Part shown: piece after piece, positions 36,610 through 44,450 of the stretch
Layout: each line of letters begins with the position of its first letter
Position numbering within the stretch: position 1 is the first letter of the stretch
DNA from: Pseudonocardia sp. MH-G8
GTDB taxonomy: Bacteria > Actinomycetota > Actinomycetes > Mycobacteriales > Pseudonocardiaceae
Direction: 5' to 3'
Assembly (NCBI RefSeq): GCF_002262885.1
Contig: NZ_NKYF01000031.1
Location: forward strand, 1-64,000
DNA: 64,000 bases
The notes under the pieces: model-generated
Told to the model about the DNA's origin: nothing
Databases searched by the model: none
What the model saw: only the letters and a program-made list of their open reading frames with translations
Position numbers and translations under genes: made by a program

Positions 36610-37469
36610 CGGGCGCCCACCGACGCCGGGCCGCCGAACAACCCACGCGGACGCAGCACCAGCACCAGCGCGAGCGCCGCGAACAGCACGAACGAGGCCA
36701 GCTCGGGCAGCAGCACGCGGCCGAGCGTGTCGACCTGACCGATGATCAACGCGCCGACGAGCGCGCCGCGCACCGAGCCGAGCCCGCCGATCACGACGAC
36801 CACCAGCGCCAGGATGAGCACCGTGGCGTCCAGCCCCGGCCGGGCGCCGTAGATCGGCCCGCCCAGCACCCCCGCCGTGGTGGCGAGCAACGAGCCGACG
36901 GCGAACACCGTGCCGGTGACCAGCCGGTTGTCGATGCCCAGCGTCGCGACCATGTCCCGGTCGGCGACGGTGGCACGCACGAGCGCACCCACCCGCGTCC
37001 GCTCCACCACCAGGTGCACGAGCACCGCCAGCACCGCGCCGGTGCCGATCAGCACGAGCCGGTAGGTCGGGTACACCGCACCGAACACCGTGACCGAGCC
37101 GTCGAGCCCGGGCGGGGCGGCGGCCGACAGGGGGTCGTCCCCGAACGCGATGATCAGCAGCTCCGCCACCACGAACGCCACGCCGAGCGTCAGCAGCGCC
37201 TGGTCCAGGTGCGAGCGCCGGCGCAGCGGAGCGGTCATCAACGACAGCAGCCCACCGGCGACCAGCCCGCCCACCGCGGCGATCCCGAGCGCGGTGAGGA
37301 AGCCGCCCCAGCTGCCCGACAGCGCCGCCCCGAGGTAGGCCCCGCCGAGGAACAGCGCGCCGTGGGCGAGGTTGAGCACGTCCATCATCCCGAACACGAT
37401 CGACAGCCCCACCGCCAGGATGAACAGCAGGAAGCCGATGGCGAGCCCGTTGAGGACGCTGACGAGCAT
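36606..37469 (-). CDS. livH: Branched-chain-type ABC transporter permease, LivH-like
   Basis: Membrane subunit (287 aa), about eight helices, starting MLVSVLNGLAIGFLLFILAVG. The signature region GIDNRLVTGTVFAVGSLLAT and the GLGSVRGALVGALIIG motif near the C-terminus are typical for LivH/UrtB permeases. The ATG at 37469 is chosen; the longer open frame upstream runs through livK. Only five bases separate it from the livK stop. Confidence 0.92.
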   Translation of the reverse strand: MLVSVLNGLAIGFLLFILAVGLSIVFGMMDVLNLAHGALFLGGAYLGAALSGSWGGFLTALGIAAVGGLVAGGLLSLMTAPLRRRSHLDQALLTLGVAFVVAELLIIAFGDDPLSAAAPPGLDGSVTVFGAVYPTYRLVLIGTGAVLAVLVHLVVERTRVGALVRATVADRDMVATLGIDNRLVTGTVFAVGSLLATTAGVLGGPIYGARPGLDATVLILALVVVVIGGLGSVRGALVGALIIGQVDTLGRVLLPELASFVLFAALALVLVLRPRGLFGGPASVGAR

Positions 37470-37474
37470 CGGGC

Positions 37475-38701
37475 TCAGGCCGCGGCCGGCTGGCTCTGCG
37501 GGCCCAGATCGGCCACCACGGCGTTGACCAGCCTGCCCCCGACGTTCTCGACCCGACGCAGGTAGATGTTCTGGCGCGGCGTCTGGTTCTCGAACGTCCA
37601 CGGGCCGCGCGGGCTGTCCTCGATCGTGCCGACCCCGCCGAGCGCGGCGACCAGCGCGTCGCCGTCCAGCGCGGTGGCCGTGCGCAGCGCGCGGTTCAGC
37701 ACGTTGGCCGCGTCGTAGGTCTGCACCGCGAAGCAGCTCGGCGCCTCCCCGTGCGCGGCGGTGTAGGTCTCGACGAACGCGGCGTTCTCCGGGTTGTCCA
37801 GCTGGTCGCTGTAGTGCAGCGTCGTCTGCACGCCCAGCGCGGCGTCGCCCTGCTGGGGCAGCACGTTGCCCTCGGTGAGGAAGCCCGAGCCGTACAGCGG
37901 GATGGAGCCCGCCAGCCCGAACTGCGCGTACTGCTGCACGAACGTGATGGCCTCGGCGCCGGAGAAGAAGCAGAACGTGGCCCGCGCGCCGGAGTTCTGG
38001 ATGTTCGTGAGGAACGGCTGGTAGTCCGACGTGGTGCCGAACGGCGTCGTCGCGCTGCCGACCACCCGCCCGCCACCGGTCTCGAACGCCCGGGTGAAGC
38101 CGGAGATGACCTCGGTGCCCGCCGCGTAGTCCGGCGCGATCGCGAAGACCCCTTCGGCGAACCCGGACTCCGCCAGGTGCGTCCCCATCGCCGCCGCCAC
38201 CTGCGCGTTGGTGAAGGAACTGCGCCAGACGTAGGGCGTGCGGCCGGCACCGGTGACGTCCTCGGCGCCGGCGTTCGTGACGATCAGCAGCTTGCGCGAC
38301 TCGGTCATCACGTCCCGCACACCCAGCGCGGTGGCCGAGTTGACCAGGCCCACCACGACGTCGACGCCGTCGCTCTGCAGCACCTTCTGCACGGCGGGCA
38401 CGCCCGTCTGCGGGGTCTCTCCCTCGTCGGCGATCACGGTCTCGACCGTGTAGTCGCCGAAGCGGCCCCCGTTGCCGTCGAGCCAGAGCTGCCAGCCGCG
38501 CTGCATGTCGGTGCCCAGCGCCGCGTAGACGCCGGACTGCGGCACCACCAGCCCGACCCGGACCGATCCGCCGCCGCCGGCGGCACCCCCGCCGTCGGAA
38601 CCGCCGACGCTGCTGCCGCACGCCGCGAGGGCCGGGACGGAGGCCGCCGCCCCGAACAGACCGAGCATCCGCCGGCGGGTCATCAATGGGTGGTCGGCCA
38701 T
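37475..38701 (-). CDS. livK: Branched-chain-type ABC transporter binding protein, LivK-like (Tat lipoprotein)
   Basis: Extracytoplasmic solute receptor (408 aa) of the Peripla_BP_6 type. The N-terminus has a twin-arginine signal (TRRRMLGLFGAAASVP) and ends in the lipobox ALAAC, so it is likely exported folded and then lipid-anchored. The receptor starts near residue 45 (SVRVGLVVPQSGVYAALG). The ligand cannot be told from sequence; branched-chain amino acids, amides, urea or aromatic acids are all handled by this family. ATG at 38701 has GAGGAG upstream. First gene of the operon. Confidence 0.9.
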   Translation of the reverse strand: MADHPLMTRRRMLGLFGAAASVPALAACGSSVGGSDGGGAAGGGGSVRVGLVVPQSGVYAALGTDMQRGWQLWLDGNGGRFGDYTVETVIADEGETPQTGVPAVQKVLQSDGVDVVVGLVNSATALGVRDVMTESRKLLIVTNAGAEDVTGAGRTPYVWRSSFTNAQVAAAMGTHLAESGFAEGVFAIAPDYAAGTEVISGFTRAFETGGGRVVGSATTPFGTTSDYQPFLTNIQNSGARATFCFFSGAEAITFVQQYAQFGLAGSIPLYGSGFLTEGNVLPQQGDAALGVQTTLHYSDQLDNPENAAFVETYTAAHGEAPSCFAVQTYDAANVLNRALRTATALDGDALVAALGGVGTIEDSPRGPWTFENQTPRQNIYLRRVENVGGRLVNAVVADLGPQSQPAAA

Positions 38702-38839
38702 CGCGGACAGCTCCTCATCGAACTCGTCAGGCCCGGGTGGAATGCTGACGGATCGTCGTCGAGCAACGGGTCGGTGTCAACGATCCGGGTGAACCGGGCG
38801 CATCCTCACGATCCACGCGGTGACTGCCCGTGGGCGCAC

Positions 38840-38845
38840 TAGTCT
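38840..38845 (+). promoter_or_regulatory. -10 element of leaderless MBL hydrolase gene
   Basis: TAGTCT, exactly six bases, then the GTG at 38852. No ribosome binding site precedes the start. Confidence 0.5.
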
Positions 38846-38851
38846 GTCCCG

Positions 38852-39526
38852 GTGGACGTCCTCGACAGCTACTCAGGCCACGTCGAACCGGGCGGCGCCG
38901 CCATCCGCCGCGACCTCGACGCGCTGAGCATCACCAAGATCTCCGTCGGCCCGATGAACAACAACGCCTACCTGCTGGTGTGCCGCGCCAGCAACGAGGC
39001 GCTGCTGGTCGACGCGGCGGACGAGCCGGACCGGATCGCCGACCTCGTCGGCGCCGACGACTCGCGCCCCGAGCTCAACCACCTGGTCACCACGCACCGT
39101 CACCACGACCACTGGCAGGCGCTCGGCGCCGTCGCCGGGATGTTCCAGACCCGCCAGATCGCCCACCCCCTCGACGCCCCCGAGCTGCCGATCCCCATGG
39201 ACGAGCTGGTGGACCACGGCGACACCGTCCGCTTCGGGGAGATCGAGCTCGAGGTCGTGCACCTGCGCGGGCACACGCCGGGTTCGATCGCGCTCGTCTA
39301 CCGCGGCGGCGGCCACCCGCACATCTTCACCGGCGACTCGCTGTTCCCCGGGGGCCCTGGACGGACAACATCGCCCGAGGACTTCACCTCGCTCATGAGC
39401 GATCTGGAGGAACGGGTGTTCGGCCAGCTTCCGGACGAGACGTGGGTCTACCCCGGCCACGGGGACGACACCACCCTCGGTGCCGAGCGCCCGCACCTCG
39501 GTGAGTGGCGGGAGCGCGGCTGGTGA
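38852..39526 (+). CDS. MBL-fold metallo-hydrolase (complete copy A of the array)
   Basis: Glyoxalase II-like metallo-beta-lactamase-fold hydrolase of 224 aa. The metal-binding motif HRHHDH lies near residue 82, a second ligand in RGHTPGS near 140, the bridging aspartate in FTGDSLFPGGPGR near 162, and the last histidine in YPGHGDDTTLG near 201. It resembles the uvrA-adjacent gene of mycobacteria; a thiol-ester or mycothiol-related substrate is likely but unproven. From about base 39338 to the stop codon its sequence is repeated five more times downstream, in the same orientation, at the ends of cargo blocks. The last ~62 residues, including two metal ligands, are therefore the exchangeable part. 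Confidence 0.92.
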   Translation: MDVLDSYSGHVEPGGAAIRRDLDALSITKISVGPMNNNAYLLVCRASNEALLVDAADEPDRIADLVGADDSRPELNHLVTTHRHHDHWQALGAVAGMFQTRQIAHPLDAPELPIPMDELVDHGDTVRFGEIELEVVHLRGHTPGSIALVYRGGGHPHIFTGDSLFPGGPGRTTSPEDFTSLMSDLEERVFGQLPDETWVYPGHGDDTTLGAERPHLGEWRERGW

Positions 39527-39547
39527 GCTGACCACTCGCCCGGCCGG

Positions 39548-39571
39548 GGCCGCCTACGCCATTAGGCGGCC
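39548..39571 (+). terminator. Terminator-like hairpin after the MBL gene
   Basis: GGCCGCCTA (39548-39556) and TAGGCGGCC (39563-39571) are perfect 9-base arms around CGCCAT, 22 bases after the stop. No T-run follows. The left arm, but not the right, is repeated after copy C at 48759-48767, so one recombination end point lies in this loop. Confidence 0.6.
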
Positions 39572-39811
39572 TCGCCGTCTGTTGCGAGCAGCACGACGGG
39601 GCCTTGATCGCAGAGGAGCTGCGACCGGTGCCTGATCGTGCCCCATCCCCCCGCCGCCGTCGTCGACGCGGCGCCCATCGCGCCCCCGGCTGGTGGCCCC
39701 GCCCGCGCCGCCGCAGCTGCCGCGGCCGCATCGCCCGCGCCGTCGGCCTCCCGGTCGCCACCGCGCCTACGTCCTCGCCGTCCTGCTGGTCCTCGCCCCG
39801 GCGATGACGTC
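39572..39811. other. Remnant zone at the left end of cargo block 1
   Basis: No intact gene. The last ~55 bases read HRAYVLAVLLVLAPAMTS followed by a stop that lies two bases before the next ATG. That is the C-terminus of a small hydrophobic protein gene just upstream of a plasmid-type gene remnant. The rest has no recognisable coding signal. Confidence 0.4.
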
Positions 39812-39960
39812 ATGAGCACGCTCCGGTTCGACGACACCTCCCGCTGCCCCGTCGGGGTCTGCTGCGTCGGGTGCGGCGTCACTGACGCCGAGCTGTTCCC
39901 GGCCTGCACCGGCGCGCCCGATCTGTCCGGCGCATCGGCGGGGATGCCCTGTACCGACCC
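39812..39960 (+). pseudogene. 5' remnant of a small plasmid-type cysteine protein
   Basis: From ATG 39812 the frame reads MSTLRFDDTSRCPVGVCCVG, then CGVTDAEL. To my recollection this resembles the start of a short Cys-rich protein found on actinobacterial plasmids and integrative elements. After about residue 30 the similarity fades into composition-biased sequence, and the frame simply continues into the next ORF, so the original 3' part appears to be lost by deletion. Confidence 0.4.
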
Positions 39961-40060
39961 CGGCTGCCCCTCGCGCGCGTCCGACGACTACCCGCCCGGC
40001 CCGCTGACCGGGGCCGGAAGCGGCGAGGGTCTGTCGGAACGATCTGGCATCCTCCGGTCC

Positions 40061-40666
40061 GTGACCTCTGTGGACGCTCTGCCGACGGCCGAGCAGATCG
40101 CTGTTCGCGCCCAGGAGCTGAAGGTGCTGCACCTCGGGCTGATGTTGAGCCTGTCCTCGCTGTTCGACCCGGACTTGCCGATCCTCCAGACTGAACTCCG
40201 GCGTCTGGGAGAGCACCCGGACGGCGACTTCCCGGTGAACCTCTACTACCGGGCCGCCGAGGCTGAGCCGGAGTGCCTGTCGTACTCCGCGAGGAACATC
40301 TTCACCGCCGTCTCGAACCTTCGCGGCGACGTCGTCAAGCACGACATTATGTCGATCAGCATGATCAACGCTGGGATCAGGCTCGGCGACATGATCCGCA
40401 AGGGCGGGCACAACCGCGATGACGTGCCGCTGCTGCAGTTCGCCTACCACTTCCGCAACGCCAGTGGGCACGGCGACGTGTGGAACTACAGCCCGAGCGG
40501 GCCACCGCACCCGGCCTCGTGCCGCGACCTAGTGCTGACCGGCGAACTGGTCGGCCGCCGGGCCACGTGGGAGACCGTGACGCCGCGGCTGTTCGTAGAG
40601 TTCCTCGACGACATCACCGAGCATTTCGCGCCCGGCCTCGTGCCGCCTCCGAGCCGCGAGGCGTGA
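40061..40666 (+). CDS. Hypothetical protein
   Basis: A mostly helical 201-aa protein from GTG 40061 (VTSVDALPTAEQIAVRAQEL). It has no recognised domain. Features are LHLGLMLSLSSLFDPDLPIL (amphipathic or weakly hydrophobic), YRAAEAEPECLSYSARNIFT and a C-terminal half with FAYHFRNASGHGDVWNY, in which RNASGH fits the Rx4H pattern of HEPN RNases. This is suggestive only. The same frame is open upstream to 39638 across the plasmid-type remnant. The GTG is chosen because conserved-looking sequence begins there. Confidence 0.6.
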   Translation: MTSVDALPTAEQIAVRAQELKVLHLGLMLSLSSLFDPDLPILQTELRRLGEHPDGDFPVNLYYRAAEAEPECLSYSARNIFTAVSNLRGDVVKHDIMSISMINAGIRLGDMIRKGGHNRDDVPLLQFAYHFRNASGHGDVWNYSPSGPPHPASCRDLVLTGELVGRRATWETVTPRLFVEFLDDITEHFAPGLVPPPSREA

Positions 40667-40681
40667 TCGACCACACGAACT

Positions 40682-40999
40682 GTGGGCCACCCTCGTTCAC
40701 GATCGCGAACGACGGTGGAACCCGAGTGCCACCCTCGTCGTCTGTGCCGGGCATGGCCGCTCGTCGATCTCGCTCACCTCGCCGCGCTGCTCGGCATCGA
40801 GCCGTACGCCCCGGCCGACGACCTCGCCGTCCTGCGCGATCTGCTCGCGCGCCGGAACGCGCTCGCGCAGGAGCGCGGGTCGTGGCTCGCGTGTCACAGT
40901 CCGATCCCCGTCAACACGTTGTTCGACCACGAGTCATCGGGTGGCTCGCCCCAGCCGGGCCACCATCCGCCGACCGGTGCGCCGTTCTCCCAGCCGTAG
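40682..40999 (+). pseudogene. Short coding-like fragment
   Basis: The part LVDLAHLAALLGIEPYAPAD, DLAVLRDLLARRNALAQERG (about 40765-40895) has the helix pattern and codon bias of a real protein. The frame's ends do not, and the 3' third overlaps the endonuclease VII-like gene on the other strand. Probably a fragment of a deleted gene. Confidence 0.3.
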
Positions 41000-41568
41000 C
41001 CCGTGTAGGGCTCGTCGATGCCGAGGATCATGTACGGGTGTCGCCGGCAGTACTTGCCGAACACCGTGTCCGGATGACGGTCCATCCCCTCGCGGGTGTT
41101 GCAGGACCGGCATAGCCATCCGCGAACGCGGCCGGTCCAGTGACAGTGATCTTCGACCTCGCTCCCTGGGGCCCCGCACACGGCGCATCGCCCCTGGTCG
41201 AAGATGCGAAGCGCGTCGATGAAGGCGAACGCGCGCTCGACGCGCGACAGCGTCTGATCGCGAGAGCGGGCGAGCCGGTCGCGGATCTCGTCGGTGACCG
41301 GCCACGACCAGCACGCCGGTTCGATCGCGATCGCCTCCTGCCAGGCCGCGGCCTCGGCGGCCTCGCGGGCGGCGTCGAGTGCGTCGCGCCCGGCCCGCGG
41401 CAGGTGGTGCCAGCAACGGGTACGTCCTGACGGCGTGGCGCCGCCGTAGTCGGTGCCGAGCGCGTTCCGGCTACAGCGGGAGCGCTTCGCGGTGATGCCA
41501 CGGCATTGCACGGTCACAACGCCGCCGTCATCAGCTGCGCAGCGTGTTGCCCGGGCGGAGTCGGACAT
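40894..41568 (-). CDS. Endonuclease VII-type HNH nuclease domain protein
   Basis: A 224-aa protein. Residues ~125-170 carry CAVCGAPGSEVEDHCHWTGR then VRGWLCRSCNTREG, the zinc-finger and HNH core of recombination endonuclease VII (phage T4 gp49-like): two CxxC pairs bracket the DHxHxTG catalytic stretch. The N-terminal half has RCSRNA and RCWHHLPRAG segments that may form a second small metal site. Such proteins are common on actinobacterial phages and mobile elements. A TACCTT hexamer lies seven bases before the ATG at 41568. Divergent from the UDG-like gene. Confidence 0.72.
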   Translation of the reverse strand: MSDSARATRCAADDGGVVTVQCRGITAKRSRCSRNALGTDYGGATPSGRTRCWHHLPRAGRDALDAAREAAEAAAWQEAIAIEPACWSWPVTDEIRDRLARSRDQTLSRVERAFAFIDALRIFDQGRCAVCGAPGSEVEDHCHWTGRVRGWLCRSCNTREGMDRHPDTVFGKYCRRHPYMILGIDEPYTGYGWENGAPVGGWWPGWGEPPDDSWSNNVLTGIGL

Positions 41569-41717
41569 GGCGCGGAAGGTACGCGCTCACTCCGACGGAT
41601 CACGGTCGTCTACGTGACACCGCTCGACGATCATGGCGGCCGCGGTCAGTCGCGACGCAGAACTCGTGTCCGAAATAACGTTTGCTAGGTAACGCCCGGA
41701 GCCGTTTGTACGACGCG

Positions 41718-42383
41718 ATGCGAGTGAACCTCGATCGACACCAGCGGATGCGCGACGCGGACTTCCGCGCCGACCAGCACTCCCGGCTCCGCGACCCGCA
41801 CATCGCGCCGTTCACGGACCTGGTCGACGAGCTGCGCGCTGAGCCGGGCCGCGGCTGGATGCCTTACATCGCCCCCATGTACGGCGGCATCAACGCCAGC
41901 ATCCTGAGCGTGCTCCAGGACCCCGGCCCCGGCACTCGCGAGGCCGACGGGAGCGGGATGCTCTGCTGCGAAAACGTCGACGACTCGGCGATGCTTCTCG
42001 CCACCCTCCTGGAGAGCACGAGGATCCCCGTGTCTGAGCTGCTGCCATGGAACGGTTACCCCTGGTACCGGCACACCACCGGGAAGAGCGTCCCTCCGTC
42101 GGCCACCGAGTGCGAAGCGGGGGTCGAGCCCCTTCGACGCCTGATCGACCTCGCCCCGAACCTGCGGATCGTCATGCTTCACGGGGGCATCGCCCAGGAC
42201 GTCTGGGCCAGGTTCGGCAAGCGTCACCGCTCGATCGCCCGCCGGTTTCACGTCGTGCCGACCTTCCACACCGGCAGGCAGGCCTTCATCGGCACCCACG
42301 AGATCCGTACCGTACGGCTGCGGCACCTCTACGAGAGCTTCGCTGAGGTCGGTGACCTCATCCGCAAGGAGGACGTTGCATGA
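41718..42383 (+). CDS. Uracil-DNA glycosylase-like protein
   Basis: A 221-aa member of a UDG-superfamily group frequent on actinobacterial mobile elements. The active-site regions are INASILSVLQDPGPGT (water-activating loop equivalent) and LLPWNGYPWY, with IVMLHGGIAQDVW and a C-terminal VVPTFHTGRQ (equivalent of the DNA-intercalation HPS loop, here HTG). GMLCCENVDD is characteristic of this group. Activity on uracil is not certain because the loop residues differ from classic UDGs. Its stop overlaps the serine recombinase start as ATGA. The ATG at 41718 is a guess; a TTG at 41682 is also in frame. Confidence 0.7.
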   Translation: MRVNLDRHQRMRDADFRADQHSRLRDPHIAPFTDLVDELRAEPGRGWMPYIAPMYGGINASILSVLQDPGPGTREADGSGMLCCENVDDSAMLLATLLESTRIPVSELLPWNGYPWYRHTTGKSVPPSATECEAGVEPLRRLIDLAPNLRIVMLHGGIAQDVWARFGKRHRSIARRFHVVPTFHTGRQAFIGTHEIRTVRLRHLYESFAEVGDLIRKEDVA

Positions 42384-42975
42384 CCCTGCTTGGCTACGCC
42401 CGCATCAGCACATCCGACCAGACCGCGGACGGACAGCACGACGCCCTTGCGGCCGCCGAGTGCGAGCGCGTTTTCACCGGCGTCGCGTCCAGCGAGCTCG
42501 CCCGCCGCCCTCAATTCGACGCGATGCTCGACTACACCCGCCCGCACGACGTCGTTGTCTTTACCCATCTCGACCGGCTGGGCCGCTCTATTGCTCACCT
42601 TGTTCAACTCGCCGGGATCCTTCAGACCCGCAAGATCGACCTCCGCGTGTTGCGGCAGGGCATCGACACCTCGACCCCCAGTGGTCGCCTGACCTTCCAC
42701 ATTCTCGCCAGCACCGCGGAGTTTGAGCGCGACCTAATCTCTGAGCGCACCCGTGAGGGCCTGGCCGCCGCGCGGGTGTCGCAGGCCACCCGCACAGGCG
42801 GCGGAAGGGGGGCGGGCGCCGCCCGGTGCTGTCGTCGGCGAAGCCGGCTCGCGCGCGCAAGCTGCGCGACGGCGGTGAGCACACGATGACCGAGATCGCG
42901 GAGTTAGTCGGTTGCTCACGCGCGACGCTGTATCGAGTGCTCGACGACGCCGCGGTTACGGCGGGCGCCCGGTGA
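42380..42975 (+). pseudogene. Small serine recombinase (resolvase/invertase type), frameshifted
   Basis: The catalytic domain is intact: MTLLGYARISTSDQTADGQ with the nucleophilic serine in the RxS context, FTHLDRLGRSIAHLVQLAG, IDTSTPSGRLTFHILASTAE and RDLISERTREGLAAAR. After residue ~142 the frame fails at a GGGGGG run near 42810. The C-terminal helix-turn-helix continues one frame over as GRRPVLSSAK, MTEIAELVGCSRATLYRVLD and ends at TGA 42975. One missing base explains it. As read, the protein would lack its DNA-binding domain. It overlaps the UDG-like gene (ATGA) and the next gene (GTGA). Confidence 0.8.
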
Positions 42976-43730
42976 AGATCGTGGACGGCCCGACAGCGGA
43001 CACGGGAGAGGACGACTGGTATCCGGGCCCGCCCCGCCCGTCGCGGGAGCTGCGATTCCTCGTGCGGTACGACGAGTACTTGGGCGGTCCGGTTGCCTAT
43101 TGGCGCGACTACCGGGCGGCACTTGCACTCTATTTCGAGTACCAGGCTGCCCACCACCGTTGGGGCGCCGATGAGGGCGAGGCGGGCTCGGACGACGAAG
43201 TCACCGAGACGCCGCAGCAAAAGGTGGACCGCTACGCCTACTACGCCTTGAAGCGCAGGGTCTTCGACGTGTCCGTGGTGGTGGCGGCGCTGGCTGGGAT
43301 CACACGCCGCAACTTGGCCCACTGGCTGGTCAAGTCCCGCGGGTTCCCGTGGCGCGGCAACTGTTCGGTGGACGACCTGAACAGGTTGCTGGCATTCCTG
43401 CTCGACCCCGCGACGGTGACGTTGGCCCGGGCCGTGCCGGACTACCCGCTGCACGTGCTGTACGGCGACGAGGACGACGAGCAGCTGTTAGCGCCGGCGG
43501 CGGTGCATGAAGCGTTGGTGCGCCACGCCGCCCATGAGGTGTCGGTTCAGCAGGCTGCCGAACTGCTCGGCCCGACGCTTGATGCCGCGACCGAGGAGCG
43601 CGAGGACAACGGTTACCGGGACGAACACGATGCCTGGGACGTGCTCGAAGCAGGACGGATGCCCGTTCTTGGCGAGCTGCGCCACCGAGCCCTCATCAAG
43701 GCCGTCCGAGCACAGGCCGCGGACAGATGA
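42972..43730 (+). CDS. Hypothetical protein coupled to the recombinase
   Basis: A 252-aa acidic protein of unknown family. The GTG at 42972 overlaps the recombinase stop as GTGA, which fixes the start better than the upstream in-frame GTGs or TTGs. Central helical region WRDYRAALALYFEYQAAHHR, VDRYAYYALKRRVFDVSVVV, AALAGITRRNLAHWLV; no membrane segment, no Cys motif. It completes a three-gene operon with the UDG-like and recombinase genes. Confidence 0.65.
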   Translation: MKIVDGPTADTGEDDWYPGPPRPSRELRFLVRYDEYLGGPVAYWRDYRAALALYFEYQAAHHRWGADEGEAGSDDEVTETPQQKVDRYAYYALKRRVFDVSVVVAALAGITRRNLAHWLVKSRGFPWRGNCSVDDLNRLLAFLLDPATVTLARAVPDYPLHVLYGDEDDEQLLAPAAVHEALVRHAAHEVSVQQAAELLGPTLDAATEEREDNGYRDEHDAWDVLEAGRMPVLGELRHRALIKAVRAQAADR

Positions 43731-43797
43731 GTCTAGGTCGCTGGTCGGCGACGGCGGGGGCAGGCGTTCCACCGCCGCGGCCACAGCATGGACACCG

Positions 43798-44160
43798 CTA
43801 TAGGCGGCTGATGGCCTCCAGCGCGACCGCAGCGTCCTCCAGCCGCAGGCTCGCGGACTTCACCTCCGGCACGGGCGGGTGACGTCGTCGACGAGGGACC
43901 GGGGCCACAGCTGGTACAGGTCGCGGTCGTCGAGTCGCGAACGTCTGTCTCTCTGTGATCTCGCGGCGGGGCTCGTCCAGGGGGCGAGGGCGGCGCGGTG
44001 TGCCGCGAGCCGTTCCTCGGCGGTTACCTGCTGCTCGGGTTCGGTGTCGTCGACGTGCCGGGCGATGAGTTCGACCTTCACGCGCTCGGCGGCGGCGCGG
44101 GTGCCCGCGGTGTGGGCGAGCCAGCGGGCGCGTGTCGTCGAGCTGCTAGAAGCTCTGCCC
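43798..44160 (-). pseudogene. 3' remnant of an unrecognised gene, cut at MBL copy B
   Basis: On the minus strand ARWLAHTAGTRAAAERVKVE, LIARHVDDTEPEQQVTAEER, LAAHRAALAP and DRDLYQLWPRSLVDDVT read as good helical coding sequence. At about 43884 the frame must shift by one base to continue VPEVKSASLRLEDAAVALEA to a TAG at 43798; a missing C in a CCC run would explain it. The 5' part is gone: the sequence stops exactly where MBL copy B begins (44161). Family not recognised; a mobile-element DNA-processing protein is conceivable. Confidence 0.5.
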
Positions 44161-44350
44161 CTCGCTGTTCCCCGGCGGTCCTGGGCGGAAAACAACGCCT
44201 GAAGACTTCGCGTCGCTGATGAACGACTTGGAGGAGCGGGTGTTCGGTCAGTTCCCCGACGAGACGTGGGTGTATCCCGGCCACGGGGACGACACGACGC
44301 TCGGCGTGGAACGCCGGCACCTCGGCGAATGGCGTCAGCGCGGGTGGTGA
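44161..44350 (+). pseudogene. MBL-fold hydrolase 3' end, copy B
   Basis: Starts with CTCGCTGTTCCCCGG, identical to 39338-39352 of the complete gene, and runs in frame to a TGA at 44348-44350. The encoded residues match the last ~62 of the hydrolase (LFPGGPGRKTTPEDFASLMN, DLEERVFGQFPDETWVYPGH, then GDDTTLGVERRHLGEW). Similarity ends at the stop codon. Upstream lies an unrelated truncated gene on the other strand. Confidence 0.85.
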
Positions 44351-44450
44351 TCTTGCGGCCGATCCGGACCGCCTCCGCACAAGCGCCCCACGAAATGCGT
44401 CTGCACATCGTCCCGTGTCGCGCTCAGCCTGATGAGCAAACCGTCGGAGG

